Below are positions 54,447 through 61,872 of a stretch of 64,000 nucleotides of DNA, piece by piece. The position numbers and the translations under genes are program-made. Source of the DNA: JAWWOW01 sp033851265 (GTDB lineage Bacteria; Actinomycetota; Actinomycetes; JAWWOW01); assembly GCA_033851265.1 (NCBI GenBank), contig JAWWOW010000006.1, positions 248,001-312,000 on the forward strand, written 5' to 3'. The notes beneath the pieces were generated by a model. That model made no database searches. It saw only the letters and a list, made by a program, of their open reading frames with translations, and was not told where the DNA came from. How positions within the stretch are numbered: position 1 is the first letter of the stretch; the number at the start of each line of letters is the position of its first letter.

Positions 54447-55283
54447 ATGAGAGCCCGATCCCTTCCCCTGCTCGGCGCGTTGGTCATCGCCACCCCAGCC
54501 GCTGCGCTCCTTGTGCTGTCGACACCCGCGCAGGCGGCCGGACCCACGCCATGCCCCACCGCAACAGTGACCGCGGCCAACTGCTCGATTCACTGGACTG
54601 GTAGTGCTCTAACTCAGGATCCGGTGAAGATCTACGCGGGCGTCACCATCACGTTTGTCAACGATGACACCGGCCTTGCGGGCAATAGTGTGAGGTTCAC
54701 AGAGAGCTCGGCCAAGCCCGTATTCGACAAGACCGTGGCGAAGGGCGACACCGTCGCAGTGAAGTTCTCTGCGGTACGCGTCATGACGTACACCGCGACC
54801 AGCGGCGCGGCACTCAACCCCCCCACGGACACCGGCAAGATCACCGTGGTGGCCAAGCCGACACCCTCGCCTACACCGACCACCAGCCACTCACCCTCGC
54901 CGAAGCCGCAGCCCTCGACGGGCCCGTCACCGCAGCCGGGCAGCACGCCTCCACCGGGTACCAGCGTGCTCGGCCAGGGGCTGTCCCAGGTGCCGCAATT
55001 CGGGTCGGGCACTCTGTTCCCGAGCCCCGGCGCCTCGTCCGCGCCACTGGGGCCGGTTATTGCGACTGACCCGAGTGCTTCCCCGACCCCGGCGCCCAGC
55101 ACTGACCAGGCCGCCACCTCGTTGTCGCAACCGGTCGATGCGCGTCGACTCGGGCTGCCCGGTGCCCTGGCGGCTGTTCTCGTCGCCGGCGTGGTCGTCG
55201 GCGTCGTACGGCTGGCTCGCGCGGAGTTCGGCGACGGCACCAACCACGGTGGCGGTGCGCCGCCGGCGCCGCCTGTCCACTAG
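54447..55283 (+). CDS. Cupredoxin-like surface protein with C-terminal membrane anchor
   Basis: The 278 residues have a signal peptide (cleavage near A-Q-A-A), a domain of about 100 residues resembling a cupredoxin fold (K-I-Y-A-G-V-T-I-T-F-V-N-D-D), a Pro/Thr/Ser linker, and a C-terminal membrane segment (L-P-G-A-L-A-A-V-L-V-A-G-V-V-V-G-V-V). I see no complete Cys-His-His-Met copper set, so copper binding is doubtful. The ATG at 54447 follows GGAGG. Function unknown. Confidence 0.72.
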   Translation: MRARSLPLLGALVIATPAAALLVLSTPAQAAGPTPCPTATVTAANCSIHWTGSALTQDPVKIYAGVTITFVNDDTGLAGNSVRFTESSAKPVFDKTVAKGDTVAVKFSAVRVMTYTATSGAALNPPTDTGKITVVAKPTPSPTPTTSHSPSPKPQPSTGPSPQPGSTPPPGTSVLGQGLSQVPQFGSGTLFPSPGASSAPLGPVIATDPSASPTPAPSTDQAATSLSQPVDARRLGLPGALAAVLVAGVVVGVVRLARAEFGDGTNHGGGAPPAPPVH

Positions 55284-55321
55284 CCCCACCCGGACGACCG
55301 CAGACCCGCCGTTCGGTGGGC

Positions 55322-55440
55322 TACCCTGTGCGAGCCGCGGACGGCGTACGGCTCCCGTAGTCGCGATCATCCGCGCAAGACGCGCCCTCCTGTCACGGAT
55401 CGACCGTGGCCGCCCGAGTCCAGAGGAGGTCTCCACCTCT
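55322..55440 (+). promoter_or_regulatory. rpsF promoter and leader with RBS hairpin
   Basis: TACCCT (55322-55327) resembles a -10 box. The leader ends in AGAGG (55422-55426) pairing with CCTCT (55436-55440), which would bury part of the AGGAGG Shine-Dalgarno (55424-55429). In other bacteria the S6:S18 complex binds the rpsF leader, so feedback control is possible, but I did not find its known motif clearly. Confidence 0.4.
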
Positions 55441-55441
55441 C

Positions 55442-55732
55442 ATGCGTCGCTATGAACTCATGGTGATCCTCGATCCCGACCTCGAGGAACGCACCGTCCA
55501 ACCGTCCCTCGATCAGCTCCTTGGCGTCGTCCGCCAGGGTGGCGGATCCGTCGAGAAGATCGACGTCTGGGGCCGCCGCCGGCTTTCCTACGAGATCAAC
55601 AAGAAGACCGAAGGCATCTACGCCGTCGTCGATGTCACAGCCGAGCCGGATGATGTCGCTGAGCTCGACCGTCAGCTGCGTCTTAACGAGGCTGTTCTGC
55701 GCACCAAGGTCGTGCGCCCGGACCAGAAGTAA
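55442..55732 (+). CDS. rpsF: 30S ribosomal protein S6
   Basis: A 96-residue S6 with M-R-R-Y-E-L-M-V-I-L-D-P-D at the N-terminus and W-G-R-R-R-L-S-Y-E-I-N-K-K in the middle. It binds 16S rRNA as a dimer with S18. The ATG at 55442 was chosen because it gives the universal N-terminus and follows AGGAGG. It heads the rpsF-ssb-rpsR-rplI operon. Confidence 0.97.
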   Translation: MRRYELMVILDPDLEERTVQPSLDQLLGVVRQGGGSVEKIDVWGRRRLSYEINKKTEGIYAVVDVTAEPDDVAELDRQLRLNEAVLRTKVVRPDQK

Positions 55733-55748
55733 CGAGAAGGGACCGACC

Positions 55749-56273
55749 ATGGCAGGCGAGACGGTCATCACCGTCGTTGGCAACGTGACCGACGACCCGG
55801 AGCTGCGCTTCACCCCCGGTGGTGCTGCGGTGGCGAATTTCACCGTGGCGTCGACACCGCGGACGTTCGACCGACAGACGAGTGAGTGGAAAGACGGCGA
55901 CACGCTGTTCCTCCGCTGCAGCGTCTGGCGGCAAGCGGCCGAAAACGTCGCCGAGTCCCTGCACCGCGGCACCCGCGTCGTCGTGCAAGGCCGCCTCAAG
56001 CAACGGTCGTATGAAACCCGTGAGGGCGAGAAGCGCACCGTCGTCGAGCTCGAGGTGGACGAGGTTGGTCCGTCGCTGCGCTTTGCGACCGCGAAGGTCG
56101 CCAAGACCAGTCGCGGCAGCGGTGGTGGGGGCGGCGGCTTCGGTGGCGGTGGCGGCGGGGGAGCAGCTGACGACCCGTGGGCAGCACCGCCTGCGGGCGG
56201 TGGCGGCGAGGCCGGCGGCACTGGCGGTGCCGGTGGCGGCGGCGGCGGGTACTCCGATGAACCGCCGTTCTAA
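55749..56273 (+). CDS. ssb: Single-stranded DNA-binding protein
   Basis: The 174 residues have an N-terminal OB fold (V-I-T-V-V-G-N-V-T-D-D-P-E-L-R-F), a Gly-rich linker and the acidic tip D-E-P-P-F that recruits repair and replication proteins. It is the paralogue in the rpsF operon, usually the essential one. The ATG at 55749 follows a GAAGGGA ribosome-binding site. Confidence 0.96.
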   Translation: MAGETVITVVGNVTDDPELRFTPGGAAVANFTVASTPRTFDRQTSEWKDGDTLFLRCSVWRQAAENVAESLHRGTRVVVQGRLKQRSYETREGEKRTVVELEVDEVGPSLRFATAKVAKTSRGSGGGGGGFGGGGGGGAADDPWAAPPAGGGGEAGGTGGAGGGGGGYSDEPPF

Positions 56274-56314
56274 GCGATCTTTCGACGTACACAGAATTCT
56301 GAGGAGCACTGTTC

Positions 56315-56551
56315 GTGGCTAAGCCCATCATTCGTAAAGTCAAGAAAAAGGTCTGTCAGTTCTGCAAGGACAAGACGACCTACATCGACTACAAGGACAC
56401 CAACCTGCTGCGGAAGTTCATCTCCGACCGCGGCAAGATTCGCGCCCGTCGGGTGACCGGCAACTGCACGCAGCACCAGCGCGATGTCGCGACGGCAATC
56501 AAGAACAGCCGTGAGATGGCGCTGCTCCCGTACACGAGCACGGCGCGATGA
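56315..56551 (+). CDS. rpsR: 30S ribosomal protein S18
   Basis: A 78-residue S18 with V-C-Q-F-C-K-D-K and a further Cys in T-G-N-C, a zinc-binding (C+) form. L-R-K-F-I-S-D-R-G-K-I-R-A-R-R is the family core. The GTG at 56315 follows GAGGAG. The stop overlaps the rplI ATG (ATGA). Confidence 0.96.
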   Translation: MAKPIIRKVKKKVCQFCKDKTTYIDYKDTNLLRKFISDRGKIRARRVTGNCTQHQRDVATAIKNSREMALLPYTSTAR

Positions 56552-57000
56552 AACTCATCCTCACCCAAGAAGTCAGTGGTCTCGGCGGTCCTGGTGACGT
56601 GGTCGAGGTCAAAGACGGGTACGGCCGCAACTTCCTGATCCCGCAGGGTCTCGGCATTCGATGGACCCGCGGTGGCGAGAAGCAGATCGCGACGATCCGG
56701 CGTGCGCGTGAGGTGCGCGAGATCCACGACCTCGGTCAGGCGCAGGACGTCGCGTCGGCACTGGGGTCGTTGCAGGTCACGTTGCCGACGCGGGCCGGTG
56801 ACGGCGGACGGCTCTTCGGGTCGGTGACAGCAAGCGATGTCGCTGACGCCGTCAAGGCCGCCGGCGGTCCGAATCTCGACCGCCGTCGCATCGAGTTGCC
56901 GCATCCGATCAAGACGCTCGGCAGCCACCGCGTCGCCGTACGACTGCATCCTGAAGTCCTCGCCGCGATCGACGTCGAGGTCGTCGCCGCCTCGTCCTGA
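56548..57000 (+). CDS. rplI: 50S ribosomal protein L9
   Basis: A 150-residue L9: N-terminal V-S-G-L-G-G-P-G-D-V-V-E-V-K-D-G-Y-G-R-N-F-L followed by a connecting helix and a C-terminal globular domain (R-R-I-E-L-P-H-P-I-K). It overlaps rpsR by four bases and is the last gene of the operon, followed by a terminator. Confidence 0.97.
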   Translation: MKLILTQEVSGLGGPGDVVEVKDGYGRNFLIPQGLGIRWTRGGEKQIATIRRAREVREIHDLGQAQDVASALGSLQVTLPTRAGDGGRLFGSVTASDVADAVKAAGGPNLDRRRIELPHPIKTLGSHRVAVRLHPEVLAAIDVEVVAASS

Positions 57001-57030
57001 GTCGAAGACCGATTCGACGAGACTTTTTTT
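57001..57030 (+). terminator. Intrinsic terminator after rplI
   Basis: GTCGAA (57001-57006) and TTCGAC (57013-57018) form a hairpin, and TCGTC/GACGA can extend or replace it. A run of seven T follows at 57024-57030. It begins directly after the rplI stop. Confidence 0.75.
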
Positions 57031-57171
57031 CTGTCCACAGGCGGTGCACGCCCTTTGTGCCGACCAACGCGCTCGTCCGCTTTCCGACGACGGGTGACAC
57101 GCACACCCTCTCCACACTCTGCGCACTGCTGCAGACGTGTTGTGCACGGGTTCTCCCCAACCCCGTCCACA
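57031..57171. promoter_or_regulatory. DnaA-box-like cluster upstream of dnaB
   Basis: Within 141 bp lie CTGTCCACA (57031-57039), CTCTCCACA (57108-57116) and CCGTCCACA (57163-57171), each one or two bases from TTGTCCACA. TTCTCCCCA near 57150 is weaker. The 286-bp gap before dnaB otherwise holds the terminator of rplI and presumably the dnaB promoter. DnaA control of dnaB is inferred. Confidence 0.5.
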
Positions 57172-57286
57172 CAGTGATCCTCTTGGTCTCGCGATTACGC
57201 CTACGCTGCGCGCTTCCCCCTGAAAACTTGTCGGTGCTCGCCGCTCCAATTGGATGCGAACGGTCACGTGATGGAAGGACGCGCCA

Positions 57287-58654
57287 GTGTCGGTCGCCGA
57301 GATCGGGTCCTACGCCTCGCCGCAGGAGCCGCAGTTCGAGCGCACCCCACCCCAGGACATCGAGGCGGAGCAGTGCGTGCTCGGCGGCATGCTGCTCTCC
57401 AAGGACGCCATCGCCGACGTCGTCGAGGGTTTGCGCGCGACCGACTTCTACCGACCGGCACACGCGACGATCTACGACGCCATCTGCGATCTCTATGGCC
57501 GCGGTGAGCCGGCCGACGCCGTCACCGTCTCCGCCGAGCTGACCAAACGCAATGAGATCGCCAAGGTCGGTGGCGCGCCCTACCTCCACACGCTCATCTC
57601 TTCTGTGCCGACGGCCGCCAATGCCGGCTACTACGCCGTCATCGTCGCCGAGCGCGCGATCCTCCGACGCCTCGTCACCGCCGGTACGCGCATCGTCCAG
57701 TTGGGCTACGGCGGCGACGCGGGCGAGATCGACGACATCGTCGACCGCGCGCAGGCCGAGGTCTACGAAGTCACCGAGCGACGTACGACAGATGACTACC
57801 AGGCACTCGATCAGATCTTGCCCGCGACGCTGGACGAGCTCGAGGCGATCAGCAACCGCGGCGGCACCATGGTCGGAGTACCGACCGGCTTCCGTGACCT
57901 CGATGACCTGACCAACGGATTGCACCCGGGACAGATGATCATCGTTGCGGCGCGCCCGGCCGTCGGGAAGTCGACCTGGGCCTTGGATGCATGTCGGTCC
58001 GCGTCCATCAAGCACGGCATGACCAGCTGCATCTTCTCCCTCGAGATGGGGCGCAGCGAGATCACCATGCGTCTGTTGTCAGCTGAGGCGCGCGTGCCGC
58101 TGCACAGCATGCGTAACGGCACCATGAGCGACGACGACTGGGCCAAGTTGGCCCGCCGGATGGGCGAGGTGGCAGAGGCGCCGCTCTTCATCGACGACTC
58201 GCCCAACCTGACGATGATGGAGATCCGCGCCAAAGCACGTCGGCTCAAGCAACGTCACGACCTGAAGCTGATCGTTGTCGACTACCTGCAGTTGATGACG
58301 TCGCCCAAGCGGGTGGAGAACCGTCAGGTCGAGGTCAGTGAGATGTCGCGGTCGCTGAAGCTGTTGGCCAAGGAGCTCGACGTTCCGGTGATCGCGATCT
58401 CGCAGCTGAACCGTCAGTCAGAACAGCGCGCGGATAAGAAACCGCAACTCTCTGACCTGAGAGAGAGTGGATCTCTCGAGCAAGACGCTGACCTGGTTCT
58501 GTTGCTGCACCGCGAGGATTTGTATGAGAAGGAGTCACCGCGCGCGGGCGAGGCCGACATCATCGTTGCCAAGAACCGCAACGGTCCGACCCGCCCGATA
58601 ACCGTGGCATTCCAAGGTCATTACTCGCGCTTCGTGGACATGTCGCCGATCTGA
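57287..58654 (+). CDS. dnaB: Replicative DNA helicase DnaB
   Basis: The hexameric replication-fork helicase. The 455 residues have an N-terminal domain (P-P-Q-D-I-E-A-E-Q-C-V-L-G-G-M-L), then the RecA-like domain with Walker A A-R-P-A-V-G-K-S-T, F-S-L-E-M-G and Walker B V-V-D-Y-L-Q-L-M. The arginine-finger region is present. No intein interrupts it, unlike some actinobacterial DnaB genes. The start is GTG at 57287. DciA, its probable loading partner, is encoded at 10953-11471. Confidence 0.97.
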   Translation: MSVAEIGSYASPQEPQFERTPPQDIEAEQCVLGGMLLSKDAIADVVEGLRATDFYRPAHATIYDAICDLYGRGEPADAVTVSAELTKRNEIAKVGGAPYLHTLISSVPTAANAGYYAVIVAERAILRRLVTAGTRIVQLGYGGDAGEIDDIVDRAQAEVYEVTERRTTDDYQALDQILPATLDELEAISNRGGTMVGVPTGFRDLDDLTNGLHPGQMIIVAARPAVGKSTWALDACRSASIKHGMTSCIFSLEMGRSEITMRLLSAEARVPLHSMRNGTMSDDDWAKLARRMGEVAEAPLFIDDSPNLTMMEIRAKARRLKQRHDLKLIVVDYLQLMTSPKRVENRQVEVSEMSRSLKLLAKELDVPVIAISQLNRQSEQRADKKPQLSDLRESGSLEQDADLVLLLHREDLYEKESPRAGEADIIVAKNRNGPTRPITVAFQGHYSRFVDMSPI

Positions 58655-58655
58655 C

Positions 58656-59132
58656 ATGGCGACCGACCGGGCCACCCGCCGACGCAGAGATCTCGCCGTG
58701 CGCAAGCACCACGCGCCGCCGGGACCGCTCTTCAGCCCGGTCAACATCCACCATTACGAGCACGCGACGCTGGGCGAACGCGCGGCGGACCGCGTCGCGG
58801 CGGGATTCGGGTCGTGGCGCTATCTCGGCTACCAGACCGCTGGCGTGACTGTCTGGCTAGCCATCAACGCGGTGGGCCTCTTCGCCTTGCACTGGGATCC
58901 CTACCCATTCATCCTGCTCAACCTGATCTTCTCGACTCAGGCGAGTTACGCCGCGCCGCTCATCTTGCTGGCGCAGAATCGACAGGCCGATCGGGATCGG
59001 ATGAAGGCCGAGCACGACTACCGCGTCAACGAGCGTGCTGAGGCAAAGATCGACTTGCTGCTCAGCCAGTTCAAGGTGCCGCAGGATGTCATTGACGCAG
59101 CGTTGCGTCGTGTCGAGCCGGACGTCAGCTAG
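58656..59132 (+). CDS. DUF1003 membrane protein
   Basis: A 158-residue protein with two membrane segments (about 60-80 and 88-108, the latter W-D-P-Y-P-F-I-L-L-N-L-I-F-S) and a charged C-terminal helix (N-R-Q-A-D-R-D-R). This is the DUF1003 pattern. It starts one base after the dnaB stop and overlaps the convergent ssgA-like gene by 8 bp. Function unknown. Confidence 0.85.
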   Translation: MATDRATRRRRDLAVRKHHAPPGPLFSPVNIHHYEHATLGERAADRVAAGFGSWRYLGYQTAGVTVWLAINAVGLFALHWDPYPFILLNLIFSTQASYAAPLILLAQNRQADRDRMKAEHDYRVNERAEAKIDLLLSQFKVPQDVIDAALRRVEPDVS

Positions 59133-59538
59133 CGAGCAGTTGCGCCACGAGAGTGTCGACGTCCATCAGCTCGGACTCGGTGCCACTCGGCACCGCTGCA
59201 TAGGTCGCCGCGAGGAACTCCACCATCTCGGTCAACGGTGCTTCGAGGGTGGCCGCGCCGTCCGGGCTGGTGAGGACGATGCGCACGCGACGACCGTGTG
59301 TGCCGCCGATCGGGATGATCCGAACGTCGCCCATGCCGGCCGGGCCTTCGACACCTTCGGTCAGCAACTCGCGGGCGAGGCTCCAGCGCACCATGCCATC
59401 GCCGGCGGCGATGTCGAGGTGGACGGCGAACGGGTCGCTGCCGTCGTATTCGAGGGAGGCGTCGACGGGCAACGGCTCATCGCCCGGCAGAACCAGGCTG
59501 AGCGTGAGTGCGGTGCTGATGGGGGTGGGAAGCGACAT
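59125..59538 (-). CDS. SsgA-like protein (SALP), cell division and sporulation
   Basis: The 137 residues match the SsgA/SsgB family, which in Streptomyces and relatives positions FtsZ and controls sporulation septa. Recognisable parts are the N-terminal A-L-T-L-S-L-V-L-P-G-D, Y-D-G-S-D-P-F-A-V-H-L-D and the central V-R-W-S-L-A-R-E-L-L. The ATG at 59538 was chosen because it gives the family length. It is divergent from the LPG-TM gene across a 291-bp gap. Which SALP subclass it is cannot be decided by eye. Confidence 0.88.
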   Translation of the reverse strand: MSLPTPISTALTLSLVLPGDEPLPVDASLEYDGSDPFAVHLDIAAGDGMVRWSLARELLTEGVEGPAGMGDVRIIPIGGTHGRRVRIVLTSPDGAATLEAPLTEMVEFLAATYAAVPSGTESELMDVDTLVAQLLAS

Positions 59539-59718
59539 CGGAGTGGTGCCTTCCAGTGCTGGTGGCCGACGCTGACAACGGGGCAACGAAGCGGATCCCG
59601 TCGTGGTCACGGGCTGTGGTCGATCAGTTCTCCATCGACGCGTCGACTCGTCCGGTTTGGCACCCATATGCCGCAAAGATTCCTGGCCCATTCGCGCACT
59701 CAGCGTTCGCTCAGCAGA

Positions 59719-59740
59719 GTTCAGCCGCCGTTCAGCCAGC
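59719..59740 (+). promoter_or_regulatory. PHO-box-like direct repeat
   Basis: GTTCAGCCGCC (59719-59729) and GTTCAGCCAGC (59730-59740) are two adjacent 11-bp units. Each matches the Streptomyces PhoP unit G(G/T)TCAYYYR(G/C) except at position six. The site is 90 bp before the LPG-TM gene, whose partner gene encodes a glycerophosphodiesterase, a known kind of PhoP target. Confidence 0.5.
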
Positions 59741-59751
59741 CGATGTGGTGA

Positions 59752-59818
59752 TGCCCTCCACTGGGGGCACCCGGATGCCGACACACCAGAGGTCGCTCGC
59801 CAGCATCCCCCTTTTTTT
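59752..59818 (+). terminator. Attenuator-like pair of hairpins with T-run before the LPG-TM gene
   Basis: TGCCCTC/GGGGGCA (59752-59758 with 59763-59769) is followed by GGATGC/GCATCC (59773-59778 with 59803-59808), then seven T at 59812-59818. The Shine-Dalgarno of the next gene follows directly. GGGGG (59763-59767) could instead pair with CCCCC (59807-59811), so the two folds may be exclusive. Function as an attenuator is inferred; a plain terminator for read-through is the alternative. Confidence 0.5.
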
Positions 59819-59829
59819 GAGGAGTCGCC

Positions 59830-60735
59830 GTGTCGTCGCACCAGCCGCGCCGGATCATCCGGCTCGCTCGTGCCGCGACGAGCAACAAGTGGGTTCAGGG
59901 TGGTGTCTTGGTTCTCGTCCTGGCGATTGCGGCGATCAACCTCGCCCGGGTCCCGCATGCATCGCTGCGCCCATTGCTCTACGGGCTGGTGCCCTGGGCG
60001 GTCGGAACGTTCGTCCTCTGCCCGCTGCGTTGGCACCAAGTGACCGCCAGCCAAGCGCCACGGCGCTGGCTCATGCGTGTGTACGCCGAAGGCGAGCTCA
60101 TCGGAATGCTGACGCCAGCCCACACCGGCGCAGACATCTGGCGCGCTCACCAGCTACGCAAGCGGGGCATGGAGACTGCGGCGGCGTACGCCGACGTCGC
60201 CGTCGACCGCATCGTCGCCGGGATCGCCACCCTCGCATTCATCCTTGTTGCGGGCGTCACGCTGCCTTTCGATGACGCGCTGCCGGCGATCATCGCGAGC
60301 CCGTTCGTCCTCATCGCCGCGCTGCTCGTGCGGCGGCGGCATCCCAATGTGTTCCCCAACCGGGCGCTTCCGTCGCCGATGCGCGTGATCCGCGGTGTGG
60401 GACTCAGCCTCGTTTACCAGCTGACCTTCCTCGCGCTACTCCTCGGATCGGTCAACGCATTAGGCCAAACGGTCGAACCCCTGCCGCTGCTTGCCGTCAT
60501 CGGCGCGAGCCGGATCGCCGGCATCGTTCCCGGCATGCACGGTGCCGGCCCCCGCGAGGGCGCCCTCGTTGCTGGTCTGGTCGCCATGGGTCTGCCGCTG
60601 CACACCGCACTCGGGGCGACCTCGCTCGCGTCCGTCGTCGTCTGGGCGCCAGCCCTGCTGCTCGGCGGGGGCTGCCTCGCCGCGCGGCGCTGGCAGCCAC
60701 GGCGTGGCCGTGAGGTCGCTACCGTTTCGGCGTGA
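59830..60735 (+). CDS. Lysylphosphatidylglycerol synthase TM-region family protein
   Basis: The 301-residue membrane protein has about seven segments of the LPG_synthase_TM (UPF0104/AglD-like) family, including the W-H-Q-V-T region, G-E-L-I-G-M-L-T-P-A and G-M-H-G-A-G-P-R-E-G-A. There is no aminoacyl transferase domain, so it is not a full MprF. Family members flip or modify lipids. The GTG at 59830 follows GAGGAG by 6 nt and overlaps the GDPD gene by four bases at its end. Confidence 0.83.
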   Translation: MSSHQPRRIIRLARAATSNKWVQGGVLVLVLAIAAINLARVPHASLRPLLYGLVPWAVGTFVLCPLRWHQVTASQAPRRWLMRVYAEGELIGMLTPAHTGADIWRAHQLRKRGMETAAAYADVAVDRIVAGIATLAFILVAGVTLPFDDALPAIIASPFVLIAALLVRRRHPNVFPNRALPSPMRVIRGVGLSLVYQLTFLALLLGSVNALGQTVEPLPLLAVIGASRIAGIVPGMHGAGPREGALVAGLVAMGLPLHTALGATSLASVVVWAPALLLGGGCLAARRWQPRRGREVATVSA

Positions 60736-61418
60736 TGTCCCACGCGGCTGATGCTTGGGACCGCCGGCCACTGCTCATCGCCCACCGGGTCGGCAATACA
60801 CCGGATCAGATCCCCGCAGCCATTGATGCTGGCGCCGACCTGATCGAGGCCGACGTCCATCTCTTCCGTCGCCGGCTCGAAGTTCGGCATACGAAAACGA
60901 TGGGTGTCCTGCCCTGGCTGTGGGACCGCTGGTATCTCGTGCCCGCGGCCGGCCCGCGACTGCAACTCCGCGAGCTCGTCAGCGAGCTCTCCGATGACGT
61001 GCTGTTGATGATCGATCTCAAGGGTTGGCATCCGTGGCTCGGACGCGCCATCGCCACCGCGATGGAGAGCCTCGCGCCCGGTCGCCCGTACGTCGTGGCA
61101 AGCCGTGCATGGTCGATGCTCAACGCGTTCGAACCACTCGAGCACGTGCGGATCATCCACAGCGCTGCCACGCCGCGGGAGGCGCGTGCGCTGCCTCGCC
61201 GACTCAGCCGGCATCGCACCGACGCACTGTGCATAAAGCAGACCGTGCTCGCCCAACCACAATGGGCGGCACGGATGCGTTCCCTGGCACCGGTCCTGCT
61301 GACGTGGCCGATCGCAAGCACGAGTGCCGCTCGCGCGGCACTTGCTGATGGTGCAGACGGCGTGATCATCGACGGTGTACCGCTAGTGAAAGAACTCGCA
61401 GCGGCACGCCGTAGTTAG
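60732..61418 (+). CDS. Glycerophosphodiester phosphodiesterase family protein
   Basis: A 228-residue GDPD-type TIM barrel with the N-terminal A-H-R-V-G-N-T-P and the metal-binding E-A-D-V-H-L. The usual Glu in I-E-x-D is kept (L-I-E-A-D). The classical second His of family members appears as R-H-T-K. It would release glycerol-3-phosphate from deacylated phospholipids. No signal peptide, so action is cytoplasmic or on an inner leaflet lipid. It overlaps the LPG-TM gene (ATGA-type). Confidence 0.83.
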   Translation: MMSHAADAWDRRPLLIAHRVGNTPDQIPAAIDAGADLIEADVHLFRRRLEVRHTKTMGVLPWLWDRWYLVPAAGPRLQLRELVSELSDDVLLMIDLKGWHPWLGRAIATAMESLAPGRPYVVASRAWSMLNAFEPLEHVRIIHSAATPREARALPRRLSRHRTDALCIKQTVLAQPQWAARMRSLAPVLLTWPIASTSAARAALADGADGVIIDGVPLVKELAAARRS

Positions 61419-61442
61419 GCGCGTCAGTCCTGGGCAGGTAAA

Positions 61443-61865
61443 GTGCGCGCTGGGTCCGCAGTGAATTCATTGCGGACGTTTGCGTTATTAAGTGGACTGC
61501 AGCCTGCCGTGCCCCGCCGACTCACCACGGACATTCCATTGAAGAGAGACATCGAGTCCCGCCGCCTCGCCATCATCCGCGCGCTGCGTGGTCGCGAGGC
61601 AGTTGCTCCCGGGTCAACCGCCGTTACCGAGGTGCCGGACGACCTCGGCGTACTGACGGAGACCGTGAGTGATCTCGCCACCCGCGTCGACCAGTTGAGC
61701 CGCGACCTGTCGGTTCTGAAGTCATCCACGGTCGTGCGGCATCACATTCCTGAGATGCCGCACGTGGTCGACGACGACGAACCCATTAGTCGTGCGAGCG
61801 TTCCTCCTGTGACGCCGGCGAAGATCAGCAACCACGCGTTCGACGTCCTGCTCGGTCGCCCGTAG
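61443..61865 (+). CDS. Hypothetical protein with coiled-coil segment
   Basis: The frame gives up to 140 residues. A basic start (L-K-R-D-I-E-S-R-R) leads to a probable coiled coil (L-T-E-T-V-S-D-L-A-T-R-V-D-Q-L-S-R-D-L) and an acidic His-rich stretch. No family is recognised. The GTG at 61443 is preceded by AGGT; GTG at 61509 and TTG at 61539 are also possible. Coding is likely from composition, but not proven. Confidence 0.5.
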   Translation: MRAGSAVNSLRTFALLSGLQPAVPRRLTTDIPLKRDIESRRLAIIRALRGREAVAPGSTAVTEVPDDLGVLTETVSDLATRVDQLSRDLSVLKSSTVVRHHIPEMPHVVDDDEPISRASVPPVTPAKISNHAFDVLLGRP

Positions 61866-61872
61866 CACTCGG

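Noticed and set aside
57287..58654. Intein in dnaB
   Set aside because: The RecA-like domain is continuous and the gene has normal length.
59539..60150. Longer N-terminus for the SsgA-like protein
   Set aside because: The extra 204 codons run across the divergent promoter region and the LPG-TM gene and show no family similarity.
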